DNA of 64,000 bases from Vicugna pacos (taxonomy: Eukaryota > Chordata > Mammalia > Artiodactyla > Camelidae), in contig NW_027328740.1 in NCBI RefSeq assembly GCF_048564905.1, forward strand, positions 37,251,019 through 37,315,018, read 5' to 3'. The notes beneath the pieces are model-generated. The model was not told the DNA's origin, ran no database searches, and saw only the letters and a list, made by a program, of their open reading frames with translations. Positions within the stretch are counted from its first letter, which is position 1; every line of letters begins with the position of its first letter. Shown piece after piece: positions 21,121 through 34,600 of the stretch. A program made the translations under genes and the position numbers.

Positions 21121-24100
21121 GTTGATATCTCATTTGCAGTCTCTAAAAATTTAATAGAATTTATATAAATGTTTTGGGAGTTATACGAAAATGAAGTTAG
21201 TTTCTGAAACATACTAAATCGACCTAGAAGCCAGACTTGTCAATTTCGGTAACATTTTGTCAGCTCTAAGGAAAACATAGACAGATAGAATGCAAACTTG
21301 CAGTCCGAACTGTTAAAGTGGTCATGTCAACTCTTTACAGTTGAAGCCTCCGAAACCAACAGGAACCATGAAATAACTAATGGAAACATGAAATAACCCC
21401 AAGCTTGGATTCACTTGTGCATGTGGTGCCCTTTACTCCCGATGACACCTACTGGTCAATGTTGGCATTTCAAGGTGTAACATCCCTCTCCAGGAAAATT
21501 CAAGAGGAAACGAACTAAATATATACATTTAGCTTTGAATCCAAAGAACCTAGAGGCATTATAGCTATGAGAAGCCTGCTGCAGCTATGCTAGGCTACTG
21601 AGAACCAGGTGTTCTTCTATCAGTGATGAGAACGCTTAATCATCCGATCATGTTGGGTAAAGCACTTGAATGCAACCAAGTCTGCACCCCCATGATCGAT
21701 TGCCCCCGGGGGCTTGACTCAATTGAAAGACGGTCCACATAAGCTGTGTCTTTCATGTCATTGGCGACTTTTACAGTTCCGTTCACTATCTGACTTCTAA
21801 TATTTACCTAGACTGTCTTGAAAAACGGAGGCCTAATACAGATTCAAGTTCAGTCAAAGATTCCCCTCACTTACCACACTCCCTTCACCCCAGAGAAGAC
21901 ATGAACCCAGCATTTGCTGAATCTAGCGGAAGGCCATCATTTCTTTGTGGGAGCTAAGTATTCAATTTCTATCTATTTCATACGAGAGTATTTGACCTAT
22001 ATGGGGTTCCCTGTTGTTCACAGAGGGTGAAGCTAGAGGAACTCTGATTCTAGGAGGGGCTTGCTCTTCTCTTACTGGCTCCATTGCAGCTCAGGTACTG
22101 ATCCCTCAAAATGGATGCCTGAGTGGAGGGGAGGGAAGAGCAAGTGCTTGATAGCTAGGCCCAAACCTGGGAAAAGGCTTACCTGGGCTTGGTGCACTTT
22201 GATCTGAATGGCTTGGAATTGCCCCTTGGGTCGTGTGGATTATCTGACCTCTTTCAAGAACATGAGCGTTTTTATCATCTCTGCCATCTCTTCTCTTTAG
22301 ACGTCAGAGATCTTGGACCCGTTCTTGGAGCAGAGAATTGAGGAACTTCCTCCAGTCCACGGTGGCCCTCCGTATGTTTCTGCTAGTATCAGCGAGGTTC
22401 AATATGTCTCATGAATGCCTTTCGAGCCTGCTATCCTCTACAGCTGTCTCCAGGCCAGTATTCTCTATTGTAGCAGAACATCTCTCATCAATGTGTTCGC
22501 ATCTCTCCTCAATCCGTGCAGCCATATTTTCGGCCAGCTTCTCTTCGTGTCTCCCATAAAGTCGACTTCAACAGGACTGGGCAAGTCTGAAAGGACCTCA
22601 GAGCCTCTCCAGTAAGCTGAAGACAGGCAGATCTTCCACTGTCTGCCCTTTCAGGTTCTGGAAACTGACCCGTGAACTCAGGTCTTTGGGCAGCAGCAGT
22701 ATCTCGAACTGACACAGCTTCCCGGACCAAAGACCTAAGCCAAGCTCCACAGAGGGCGGCAGCCCCTCCATCGCACTGATCCACCCACAGAACTCTGCCC
22801 GGTTACCTAGGATCCACCAGCCACAACAAGCCTCGCGGTACACACCAACATTCCACCTGGAATCTAACCGCTAACTGCCATCCCCAATGGCTGCTGCATC
22901 TTGTCAGTGTTGGGGGAGGGGCTGCATCCGACGAGAGGTTCCTAAGGTAAATGTGATTCTACCCACTAGTGTCCCATGGGCCTTTGTTCTTCCCTCTTTC
23001 CTTTTGTTCAGATCTGTATGCACTGTAGCAACGGAGGGAAGTGTGTCCATTTTCAGTTGAATGTTTCACACGTCTTTAAACTTTCTAACAGTTCACAGTA
23101 CACAGAGACCCACTAAGGGAAAGTATTGTTCCTGTAATATGGGCACACCCGCAATACATAGCCGTCGGTTGATTTCTGCTGAAACACCCGCATTCACGGG
23201 ACATCTATCCATTTGTTTCAAGGGGGCTGAAATTCCTAGGAATGATACAATCCCCAATGTGCACTTTACTGCCTGTCTCTTTTGATCTTAGTACACTTTT
23301 GCGGAGCTACTTTTCCTTGTTATAGGCTTGTGCCAATTCTTCTCGACATATGGCATTCATTCATCCTGTTGGAAGACTTGCAAGTCTATATCACGGACTA
23401 GGAATCCATTGGATTCCAAATCGGCATTTGGGTTAGGTCACGATATGCTCATATGAATCAATATTTACGAATATAAATGCACGCCTCTGATTTCCGAATA
23501 CAGGTGTGCTGAGTACATTCAAGCCGCGATACTGGGTCGATGCGTACTGAATGATCCTTGACATCACCTTGAGTAATTTCTTTTGAATATTCATGTTACC
23601 CTACCCTTTTTGTGTTGTTTGTTTGTTTGATTCTTTCTTGGTCTGCTTCTCGTTTGTTTTGCAAACACGTCAGGCCATGCATCTCTCCGTTTGCTTCCAA
23701 CAGAGAGTCATATAAGCTGACTCCCTTAAGATAGTGCTTCCAATCCCCTATGATTTCCTGCTTCCCTCTCCCATCTTTAGGGTTTTGATGTCCTCCTTGC
23801 TTTCTTCTTGTTTCTTCTTTTCCACTCATGCTCTTCTTGCATTTCCAATAAGGGTTTTCTTCTTTCCATTTCATCTTGCTGCTTATCCCTTCAGGGGAGA
23901 ATTCTCAACCTTTCTTTTAGGATAAGTTTCGAACTGCTGAATTCTTTTAAGATTTGCAGGTCTGTGGCATTCTCTAGCTCTGCTGTTATTAGAAATGGTG
24001 GTCATGTGGCATAGGCTACCCTAGATGGCAGCATTTTGCCATTCAAGCTATGGTCTATGTCCTGGCACTCCTCCCTGTCCTGCAATATTGCTGCTGAGAT

Positions 24101-26385
24101 AGCAGCTGAAACCCCTCTGGAGGTTCTCTTGTGACTATGTTGCTTTCCTCCAGGCGCATTTTAAATCACTGGGATGCTCATGAACTTTGTTGATTTGGAT
24201 CATACAGCTGCTGCTAAGTCTATTGGGATTCCACCTCTTTTGGACGCTGTGTACTTCCTGAATTCGCCTAGATGATTCTATCTTGGCTTTCAGCAAGTTT
24301 CAGTCTGATTTTTCTACACATAACTTTTCATACATTGTTTGTTTCTTTATCTCTTGCTTTTCCATCTGGGACTCTTTCGAATTTTAGTCTTTCATGCCTG
24401 TCATAAACCAGGATTCAACAGTGATGTTTTCATTGATTTGCACTTGCTTTCCTATGTGTGCTTCTGACCGAGGGATGTCTGTTCCCCTATCTTCAAAGTC
24501 ATTCACGCATCCCTCTGCAATATCTAGTCTGCTTAGGACGGAATGTAAGCCTGATATTTTCTCATCCACTGAGTTTTCTGATATTATTTGGCTCGTCTTT
24601 AGGCTTTCTCTTCCAGTTTTCTGGTATTTTGCCTTTTGTGATTCTGAGACACTGTTGTTCGTCAGTGTTTCCCTCACCTCCATTTTCAATACTTGCTCTG
24701 GAGAGCGTTTTGCAGTCTAGTTGTCTGAAAGCTTATCTTTAGGTCCTTCAATCTCTTTGGAACTGAAAATGGTACTTCCTTTTCCTTTTACTGTATTTCT
24801 TCATCTCTAATGGTCAGGTAATTTCAGGTATCTAATGTAGACTCTAGGGCTTGGTTAAGTGAAAACTTTAGACTCTTGGCTCTACACAATTGCATGGGAT
24901 TTCTGTGAGGACAAATTTTCCTAGACATTGATGGCATGTCCTGTTCCTGTGTGTGTTGTCTGGTCTATCTCCAATTGCTGGTGTTGCCTTTGTTGTGATG
25001 AACACCCCATACTATTTCGATTAGGATAACCTCATTTTGATTACGCTTATCTCAGAAATCTGAAAGAGCACAGGACACTTCCTCTGGTGGAAATGGAGCT
25101 TCTAAAGGTTCTCAGCTCTGCATTCTACTCTATGTTATTTTGGAGTGTTTCCAGAAGAGCAGAGTGTGAGTGCGCTTGTGCTTTGTAGTGCCACGGGAAT
25201 GTCCCACTGAAACCAGTTCTTCCAAGAGCTTCTCTGTCTACAGAAACACCAGTGGAAGCATATCTATGGATGTCACACATCAGGGCCTGCTGGAATGATC
25301 CCGCAGCCCGAACTTGTTGTCCTCGCTGCCGAACCATGCCGGTGCCATCCAAAATGTAGCATCCGCTTTTGAGCGATAAACTGAAGGAAATCCTTCCTCT
25401 TCTCATGCTGTGGTCTTGGACCACACTTCCTTGTCCTCTCATCCTTGTGGCACGGGTGCACGAAGGCAACCACAGAGCTGTTGCACATCCTGTGCCTCAA
25501 ACCAAACCATAATCACAGCCCAGGTTTTGAATGTAGCAGATCCTAAGGCTTTTCATTCTGAATTCAAACCCAAGGCCCCCTGGATCCCTCAGACCCGATG
25601 CACAATATCTCTGATTCAGCCCCACACATGCTCTATTGGCAAAATGCCAACTTGGTCTCTGGTCCTGCAGATGCACTGGGTGTGGCCATGGGACAGATCG
25701 ATAATTTCAACTGCGTGCGCCAGGGTGGTTGCTTGCTCATTGGGGTCACAGGTCGGTTTGCTCTCTTGATAGGACCCACCACATCCCACAACGCACTCCA
25801 GATCCCTGAGACTCAGCGTGTACCATCATCCGTAGCCCTATCCCTCCCTGAACGCTGCCTCTGCTACCTCAAATTTGGCAGCTCGGATCTCGGTCTCAGA
25901 ATCAACTGTGGGGATATTTTGCACTGGATTCTTTGAGTACTGTCAGCCAAGCATCTGCTGTGCACTCTTCTAACACTCAGCGCATCACCTTCAGTCCCAT
26001 GTCTCCTGTCCGCTTGAGGGTGTGCGTCCAAGTTAAAGAGAGTTTCACCTTTACTGCTCCATCAACAGGGCTCAGACCATGCACTGGTTTCCATTACCTG
26101 CTTTTCCTTCTCCTGCTTCCAGGTGTTCTGAGGCCTCATCCTGTCTTTGGAAGTAACAGACCTCTCTTCGGCAAGTGTCCTGTGCCAAGGGCTGGGTGAG
26201 TGGATGTTTCCATTGCTGTGTTCATGGGAGCGAGTGAGCGCAGGTTGCACTGCTTCTCTGTCAACTGGGCATCGATGAATCAACACTTTCCAGATACATT
26301 TCACAGAAATGTGATTTTTTTATCTCTCTGTTTCTATACAGCAGTGGTGGGAGGGATTGTCCGAAGACTCCAGTTTTGAAATTGT
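21121..26385 (+). repeat. Tandem-array unit 5 (5,265 bp, with 10-nt deletion)
   Basis: Lacks 10 nt (gtagtgtaga) after position 23347, a deletion shared only with unit 7. Other variants shared privately with unit 7 include agagggtgaagc, ctagtgtccc, ctctaatggtcagg, cttgttgtcctc and cggatctcggtc (also in unit 8). The tail has the gcagtggtggg ... tttgaaattg junction state. By eye I find only about 15 differences from unit 7, and clearly more from neighbouring unit 6. Confidence 0.97.
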
Positions 26386-29300
26386 GTTGATATCTCATTT
26401 GCAGTCTTTAAAAATTTAATAGAATTTATATAAATGTTTTGGGAGTTATACGAAAATGAAGTTAGTTTCTGAAACATACTAAATCGACCTAGAAGCCAGA
26501 CTTGTCAATTTCGGTAACATTTTGTCAGCTCTAAGGAAAACATAGACAGATAGAATGCAAACTAGCAGTCCGAACTGTTAAAGGGGTCATGTCAACTCTT
26601 TACTGTTGAAGCCTCCGAAACCAACAGGAACCATGAAATAACTAATGGAAACATGAAATAACCCCCAAGCTTGGATTCCCTTGTGCATGTGGTGCCCTTT
26701 ACTCCCGATGACACCTACTGGTCAATGTTGGCATTTCAAGGTGTAACATCCCTCTCAAGGAAAATACAAGAGGAAACGAACTAAATATATACATTTAGCT
26801 TTGAATCCAAAGAACCTAGAGGCATTATAGCTATGAGAACCCTGCTGCAGCTATGCTAGGCTACTGAGAACCAGGTGTTCTTCTATCAGTGATGAGAACG
26901 CTTAATCATCCGATCATGTTGGGTAAAGCACTTGAATGCAACCAAGTCTGCACCCCCATGATCGATTGCCCCCGGGGGCTTGACTCAATTGAAAGACGGT
27001 CCACATAAGCTGTGTCTTTCATGTCATTGGCGACTTTTACAGTTCACTTCACTATCTGACTTCTAATATGTACCTAGACTGTCTTGAAAAACGGAGGCCT
27101 AATACAGATTCAAGTTCAGTCAAAGATTCCCCTCACTTACCACACTCCCTTCACCCCAGAGAAGACATAAACCCAGCATTTGCTGAATCTAGCGGAAGGC
27201 CATCGTTTCTTTGTGGGAGCTAAGTATTCAATTCCTATCTATTTCATACGGGAGTATTTGACCTTTATGGGGTTCCCTGTTGTTCACAGAGGATGGAGCT
27301 AGAGGAACTCTGATTCTAGGAGGGGCTTGCTCTTCTCTTACTGGCTTCATTGCAGCTCAGGTACTGATCCCTCAAAATGGATGCCTGAGTGGAGGGGAGG
27401 GAAGAGCAAGTGCTTGATAGCTAGGCCCAAACCTGGGAAAAGGCTTACCTGGGCTTGGTGCACTTTGATCTGAATGGCTTGGAATTGCCCCTTGGGTCGT
27501 GTGGATTATCTGACCGCTTTCAAGAACATGAGCGTTTTTATCATCTCTGCCATCTCTTCTCTTTAGACGTCAGGTATCTTGGACCCGTTCTTGGAGCAGA
27601 GAATTGAGGAACTTCCTCCAGTCCACGGTGGCCCTCCGTATGTTTCTGCTAGTATCAGCGAGGTTCAATATGTCTCATGAATGCCTTTCGAGCCTGCTAT
27701 CCTCTACAGCTGTCTCCAGGCCAGTATTCTCTATTGTAGCAGAACATCTCTCATCAATGTGTTCGCATCTCTCCTCAATCCGTGCAGCCATATTTTCGGC
27801 CAGCTTCTCTTCGTGTCTCCCATAAAGTCGACTTCAACAGGACTGGGCAAGTCTGAAAGGACCTCGGAGCCTCTCCAGTAAGCTGAAGACAGGCAGATCT
27901 TCCACTGTCTGCCCTTTCAGGTTCTGGAAACTGACCCGTGAACTCAGGTCTTTGGGCAGCAGCAGTATCTCGAACTGACACAGCTTCCCGGACCAAAGAC
28001 CTAAGCCAAGCTCCACAGAGGGCGGCAGCCCCTCCATCGCACTGATCCACCCACAGAACTCTGCCCGGTTACCTAGGATCCACCAGCCACAACAAGCCTC
28101 GCGGTACACACCAACATTCCACCTGGAATCCAACCGCTAACTGCCATCCCCAATGGCTGCTGCATCTTGTCAGTGTTGGGGGAGGGGCTGCATCCGACGA
28201 GAGGTTCCTAAGGTAAATGTGATTCTACCCACTAGCGTCCCATGGGCCTTTGTTCTTCCCTCTTTCCTTTTGTTCAGATCTGTATGCACTGTAGCAACGG
28301 AGGGAAGTGTGTCCATTTTCAGTTGAATATTTCACACGTCTTTAAACTTTCTAACAGTTCACAGTACACAGAGACCCACTAAGGGAAAGTATTGTTCCTG
28401 TAATATGGGCACACCCGCAATACATAGCCGTCGGTTGATTTCTGCTGAAACACCCGCATTCACGGGACATCTATCCATTTGTTTCAAGGGGGCTGAAATT
28501 CCTAGGAATGATACAATCCCCAATGTGCACTTTACTGCCTGTCTCTTTTGATCTTAGTACACTTTTGCGGAGCTACTTTTCCTTGTTATAGGCTTGTGCC
28601 AATTCTTCTCGACGTAGTGTAGAATATGGCATTCATTCATCCTGTTGGAAGACTTGCAAGTCTATATCACGGACTAGGAATCCATTGGATTCCAAATCGG
28701 CATTTGGGTTAGGTCACGATATGCTCATATGAATCAATATTTACGAATATAAATGCACGCCTCTGATTTCCAAATACAGGTGTGCTGAGTACATTCAAGC
28801 CGCGATACTGGGTCGATGCGTACTGAATGATCCTTGACATCACCTTGAGTAATTTCTTTTGAATATTCATGTTACCCTACCCTTTTTGTGTTGCTTGTTT
28901 GTTTGATTCTTTCTTGGTCTGCTTCTCGTTTGTTTTGCAAACACGTCAGGCCATGCATCTCTCCGTTTGCTTCCAACAGAGAGTCATATAAGCTGACTCC
29001 CTTAAGAAAGTGCTTCCAATCCCCTGTGATTTCCAGCTTCCCTCTCCCATCTTTAGGGTTTTGATGTCCTCCTTGCTTTCTTCTTGTTTCTTCTTTTCCA
29101 CTCATGCTATTCTTGCATTTCCAATAAGGGTTTTCTTCTTTCCATTTCATCTTGCTGCTTATCCCTTCAGGGGAGAATTCTCAACCTTTCTTTTAGGATA
29201 AGTTTCGAACTGCTGGATTCTTTTAAGATTTGCAGGTCTGTGGCATTCTCTAGCTCTGCTGTTATTAGAAATGGTGGTCATGTGGCATAGGCTACCCTAG

Positions 29301-31666
29301 ATGGCAGCATTTTGCCATTCAAGCTATGGTCTATGTCCTGGCACTCCTCCCTGTCCTGCAATATTGCTGCTGAGATAGCAGCTGAAACCCCTCTGGAGGT
29401 TCTCTTGTGACTATGTTGCTTTCCTCCAGGCGCATTTTAAATCACTGGGATGCTCATGAACTTTGTTGATTTGGATCATACAGCTGCTGCTAAGTCTATT
29501 GGGATTCCACTTCTTTTGGACGCTGTGTACTTCCTGAATTCGCCTAGATGATTCTATCTTGGCTTTCAGCAAGTTTCAGTCTGATTTTTCTACACATAAC
29601 TTTTCAAACATTGTTTGTTTCTTTATCTCTTGCTTTTCCATCTGGGACTCTTTCGAATTTTAGTCTTTCATGCCTTGTCTTCAACCAGGATTCAACAGCA
29701 ATGTTTTCATTGTTTTGCACTTGATTTCCTATGTGTGCTTCTGACCGAGGGATTTCTGTTCCCCTGTCTTCAAAGTCATTCACGCGTCCCTCTGCAAAAT
29801 CTAGTCTGCTTAGGATGGAATGTTAGCCCTGATATTTTCTCATCCACTGAGTTTTCTGATATTATTTGGCTCGTCTTTAGGCTTTCTCTTCCCCTTTTCT
29901 GGTATTCTGCCTTTTGTGATTCTGAGACACTGTTGTTCTTCAGTGTTTCCCTCACCTCCATTTTCAATACTTGCTCTGGAGAGCGTTTTGCAGTCTAATT
30001 GTCTGAAAGCTTATCTTTAGGGCCTTCAATCTCTTTGGAACTGAAAATGGTACTTCCTTTTCCTTTTACTGTATTTCTTCATCTCTACTGGTCAGGTAAT
30101 TTCAGGAATCTAATGTAGACTTCTAGGGCTTGGTTAAGTGAAAACTTTAGACTCTTGGCTCTACACAATTGCGTGGGATTTCTGTGAGGACAAATTTTCC
30201 TAGACATTGATGCCATGTCCTGTTCCTGTGTGTGTTGTCTGGTCTATCTCCAATTGCTGGTGTTACCTTTGTTGTGATGAACCCCCCCATACTATTTCGA
30301 TTAGGATTACCTCATTTTGATTACGCTTATCTCACAAATCTGAAAGAGCACAGGACACTTCCTCTGGTGGAAATGGAGCTTCTAAAGGTTCTCAGCTCTG
30401 CATTCTACTCTATGTTATTTTGGAGTGTTTCCAGAAGAGCAGAGTGTGAGTGCGCTTGTGCTTTGTAGTGCCACGGGAATGTCCCACTGAAACCAGTTCT
30501 TCCAAGAGCTTCTCTGTCTACAGAAACACCAGTGGAAGCATATCTATGGATGTCACACATCAGGGCCTGCTGGAATGATCCCGCAGCCCGAACTTGGTGT
30601 CCTCGCTGCCGAACCATGCCGGTGCCATCCAAAATGTAGCATCCGCTTTTGAGCGATAAACTGAAGGAAATCCTTCCTCTTCTCACGCTGTGGTCTTGGA
30701 CCACACTTCCTTGTCCTCTCATATTGTGGTACGGGTGCACGAAGGCAACCACAGAGCTGTTGCACATCCTGTGCCTCAATCCAAACCATAATCACAGCCC
30801 AGGTTTTGAATGTAGCAGATCCTAAGGCTTTTCATTCTGAATTCAAAACCAAGGCCTCCTGGATCCCTCAGACCCGATGCACAATATCTCTGATTCAGCC
30901 CCACACATGCTCTATTGGCAAAATGCCAAATTGGTCTCTGGTCCTGCAGATGCACTGGGTGTGGCCATGGGACAGATCGATAATTTCAACTGCGTGCGCC
31001 AGGGTGGTTGCTTGCTCATTGGGGTCACAGGTCGGTTTCCTCTCTTGATAGGACCCACCACATCCCACAACGCACTCCAGATCCCTGAGACTCAGTGTGT
31101 GCCATCATCCGTAGCCCTATCCCTCCCTGAACGCTGCCTCTGCTTCCTCAAATTTGGCAGCTCGGAGCTTGGTCTCAGAATCAACTGTGGGGATATTTTG
31201 CACTGGATTCTTTGCGTTCTGTCAGCCAAGCATCTGCTGTGCACTCTTCTAACACTCAGCGCATCACCTTCAATCCCATGTCTCCTGTCCGCTTGAGAGT
31301 GTGCGTCCAAGTTAAAGAGAGTTTCACCTTTACTGCTCCATCAACAGGGCTCAGACCATGCACTGGTATCCATTCCCTGCTTTTCCTTCTCCTGCTTCCA
31401 GGTGTTCTGAGGCCTCATCCTGTCTTTGGAAGTAACAGGCCTCTCTTCGGCAAGTGTCCTGTGCCAAGGGCTGGGTGAGTGGATGTTTCCATTGCTGTGT
31501 TCATGGGAGCGAGTGAGCGCAGGTTGCACTGCTTCTCTGTCAACTGGGCATCGATGAATCAACACTTTCCAGATACATTTCACAGAAATGTGATTTTTTT
31601 TTATCTCTTTGTTTCTATACAGCCGTGGTGGGAGGGATTGTCCGAAGACTCCAGTTTTGACATTGT
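26386..31666 (+). repeat. Tandem-array unit 6 (5,281 bp)
   Basis: The left part (ggattcccttg, agttcacttcac, gacataaaccc) matches unit 8. It carries haplotype III near offset 3290-3450, shared with units 8 and 9. The right part (cttcctcaaattt, ccgtggtggg) matches units 2 and 4, so a switch lies in the last fifth of the unit. Private changes include gaatatttcac at 28326, which removes the ATG of a 74-codon frame open in the other units, and catattgtgg near 30721. Confidence 0.97.
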
Positions 31667-34600
31667 GTTGATATCTCATTTGCAGTCTCTAAAAATTTAA
31701 TAGAATTTATATAAATGTTTTGGGAGTTATACGAAAATGAAGTTAGTTTCTGAAACATACTAAATCGACCTAGAAGCCAGACTTGTCAATTTCGGTAACA
31801 TTTTGTCAGCTCTAAGGAAAACATAGACAGATAGAATGCAAACTAGCAGTCCGAACTGTTAAAGTGGTCATGTCAACTCTTTACAGTTGAAGCCTCCGAA
31901 ACCAACAGGAACCATGAAATAACTAATGGAAACATGAAATAACCCCAAGCTTGGATTCACTTGTGCATGTGGTGCCCTTTACTCCCGATGACACCTACTG
32001 GTCAATGTTGGCATTTCAAGGTGTAACATCCCTCTCAAGGAAAATTCAAGAGGAAACGAACTAAATATATACATTTAGCTTTGAATCCAAAGAACCTAGA
32101 GGCATTATAGCTATGAGAAGCCTGCTGCAGCTATGCTAGGCTACTGAGAACCAGGTTTTCTTCTATCAGTGATGAGAACGCTTAATCATCCGATCATGTT
32201 GGGTAAAGCACTTGAATGCAACCAAGTCTGCACCCCCATGATCGATTGCCCCCGGGGGCTTGACTCAATTGAAAGACGGTCCACATAAGCTGTGTCTTTC
32301 ATGTCATTGGCGACTTTTACAGTTCCGTTCACTATCTGACTTCTAATATTTACCTAGACTGTCTTGAAAAACGGAGGCCTAATACAGATTCAAGTTCAGT
32401 CAAAGATTCCCCTCACTTACCACACTCCCTTCACCCCAGAGAAGACATGAACCCAGCATTTGCTGAATCTAGCGGAAGGCCATCATTTCTTTGTGGGAGC
32501 TAAGTATTCAATTTCTATCTATTTCATACGAGAGTATTTGACCTATATGGGGTTCCCTGTTGTTCACAGAGGGTGAAGCTAGAGGAACTCTGATTCTAGG
32601 AGGGGCTTGCTCTTCTCTTACTGGCTCCATTGCAGCTCAGGTACTGATCCCTCAAAATGGATGCCTGAGTGGAGGGGAGGGAAGAGCAAGTGCTTGATAG
32701 CTAGGCCCAAACCTGGGAAAAGGCTTACCTGGGCTTGGTGCACTTTGATCTGAATGGCTTGGAATTGCCCCTTGGGTCGTGTGGATTATCTGACCTCTTT
32801 CAAGAACATGAGCGTTTTTATCATCTCTGCCATCTCTTCTCTTTAGACGTCAGAGATCTTGGACCCGTTCTTGGAGCAGAGAATTGAGGAACTTCCTCCA
32901 GTCCACGGTGGCCCTCCGTATGTTTCTGCTAGTATCAGCGAGGTTCAATATGTCTCATGAATGCCTTTCGAGCCTGCTATCCTCTACAGCTGTCTCCAGG
33001 CCAGTATTCTCTATTGTAGCAGAACATCTCTCATCAATGTGTTCGCATCTCTCCTCAATCCGTGCAGCCATATTTTCGGCCAGCTTCTCTTCGTGTCTCC
33101 CATAAAGTCGACTTCAACAGGACTGGGCAAGTCTGAAAGGACCTCAGAGCCTCTCCAGTAAGCTGAAGACAGGCAGATCTTCCACTGTCTGCCCTTTCAG
33201 GTTCTGGAAACTGACCCGTGAACTCAGGTCTTTGGGCAGCAGCAGTATCTCGAACTGACACAGCTTCCCGGACCAAAGACCTAAGCCAAGCTCCACAGAG
33301 GGCGGCAGCCCCTCCATCGCACTGATCCACCCACAGAACTCTGCCCGGTTACCTAGGATCCACCAGCCACAACAAGCCTCGCGGTACACACCAACATTCC
33401 ACCTGGAATCTAACCGCTAACTGCCATCCCCAATGGCTGCTGCATCTTGTCAGTGTTGGGGGAGGGGCTGCATCCGACGAGAGGTTCCTAAGGTAAATGT
33501 GATTCTACCCACTAGTGTCCCATGGGCCTTTGTTCTTCCCTCTTTCCTTTTGTTCAGATCTGTATGCACTGTAGCAACGGAGGGAAGTGTGTCCATTTTC
33601 AGTTGAATGTTTCACACGTCTTTAAACTTTCTAACAGTTCACAGTACACAGAGACCCACTAAGGGAAAGTATTGTTCCTGTAATATGGGCACACCCGCAA
33701 TACATAGCCGTCGGTTGATTTCTGCTGAAACACCCGCATTCACGGGACATCTATCCATTTGTTTCAAGGGGGCTGAAATTCCTAGGAATGATACAATCCC
33801 CAATGTGCACTTTACTGCCTGTCTCTTTTGATCTTAGTACACTTTTGCGGAGCTACTTTTCCTTGTTATAGGCTTGTGCCAATTCTTCTCGACATATGGC
33901 ATTCATTCATCCTGTTGGAAGACTTGCAAGTCTATATCACGGACTAGGAATCCATTGGATTCCTAATCGGCATTTGGGTTAGGTCACGATATGCTCATAT
34001 GAATCAATATTTACGAATATAAATGCACGCCTCTGATTTCCGAATACAGGTGTGCTGAGTACATTCAAGCCGCGATACTGGGTCGATGCGTACTGAATGA
34101 TCCTTGACATCACCTTGAGTAATTTCTTTTGAATATTCATGTTACCCTACCCTTTTTGTGTTGTTTGTTTGTTTGATTCTTTCTTGGTCTGCTTCTCGTT
34201 TGTTTTGCAAACACGTCAGGCCATGCATCTCTCCGTTTGCTTCCAACAGAGAGTCATATAAGCTGACTCCCTTAAGATAGTGCTTCCAATCCCCTATGAT
34301 TTCCTGCTTCCCTCTCCCATCTTTAGGGTTTTGATGTCCTCCTTGCTTTCTTCTTGTTTCTTCTTTTCCACTCATGCTCTTCTTGCATTTCCAATAAGGG
34401 TTTTCTTCTTTCCATTTCATCTTGCTGCTTATCCCTTCAGGGGAGAATTCTCAACCTTTCTTTTAGGATAAGTTTCGAACTGCTGAATTCTTTTAAGATT
34501 TGCAGGTCTGTGGCATTCTCTAGCTCTGCTGTTATTAGAAATGGTGGTCATGTGGCATAGGCTACCCTAGATGGCAGCATTTTGCCATTCAAGCTATGGT

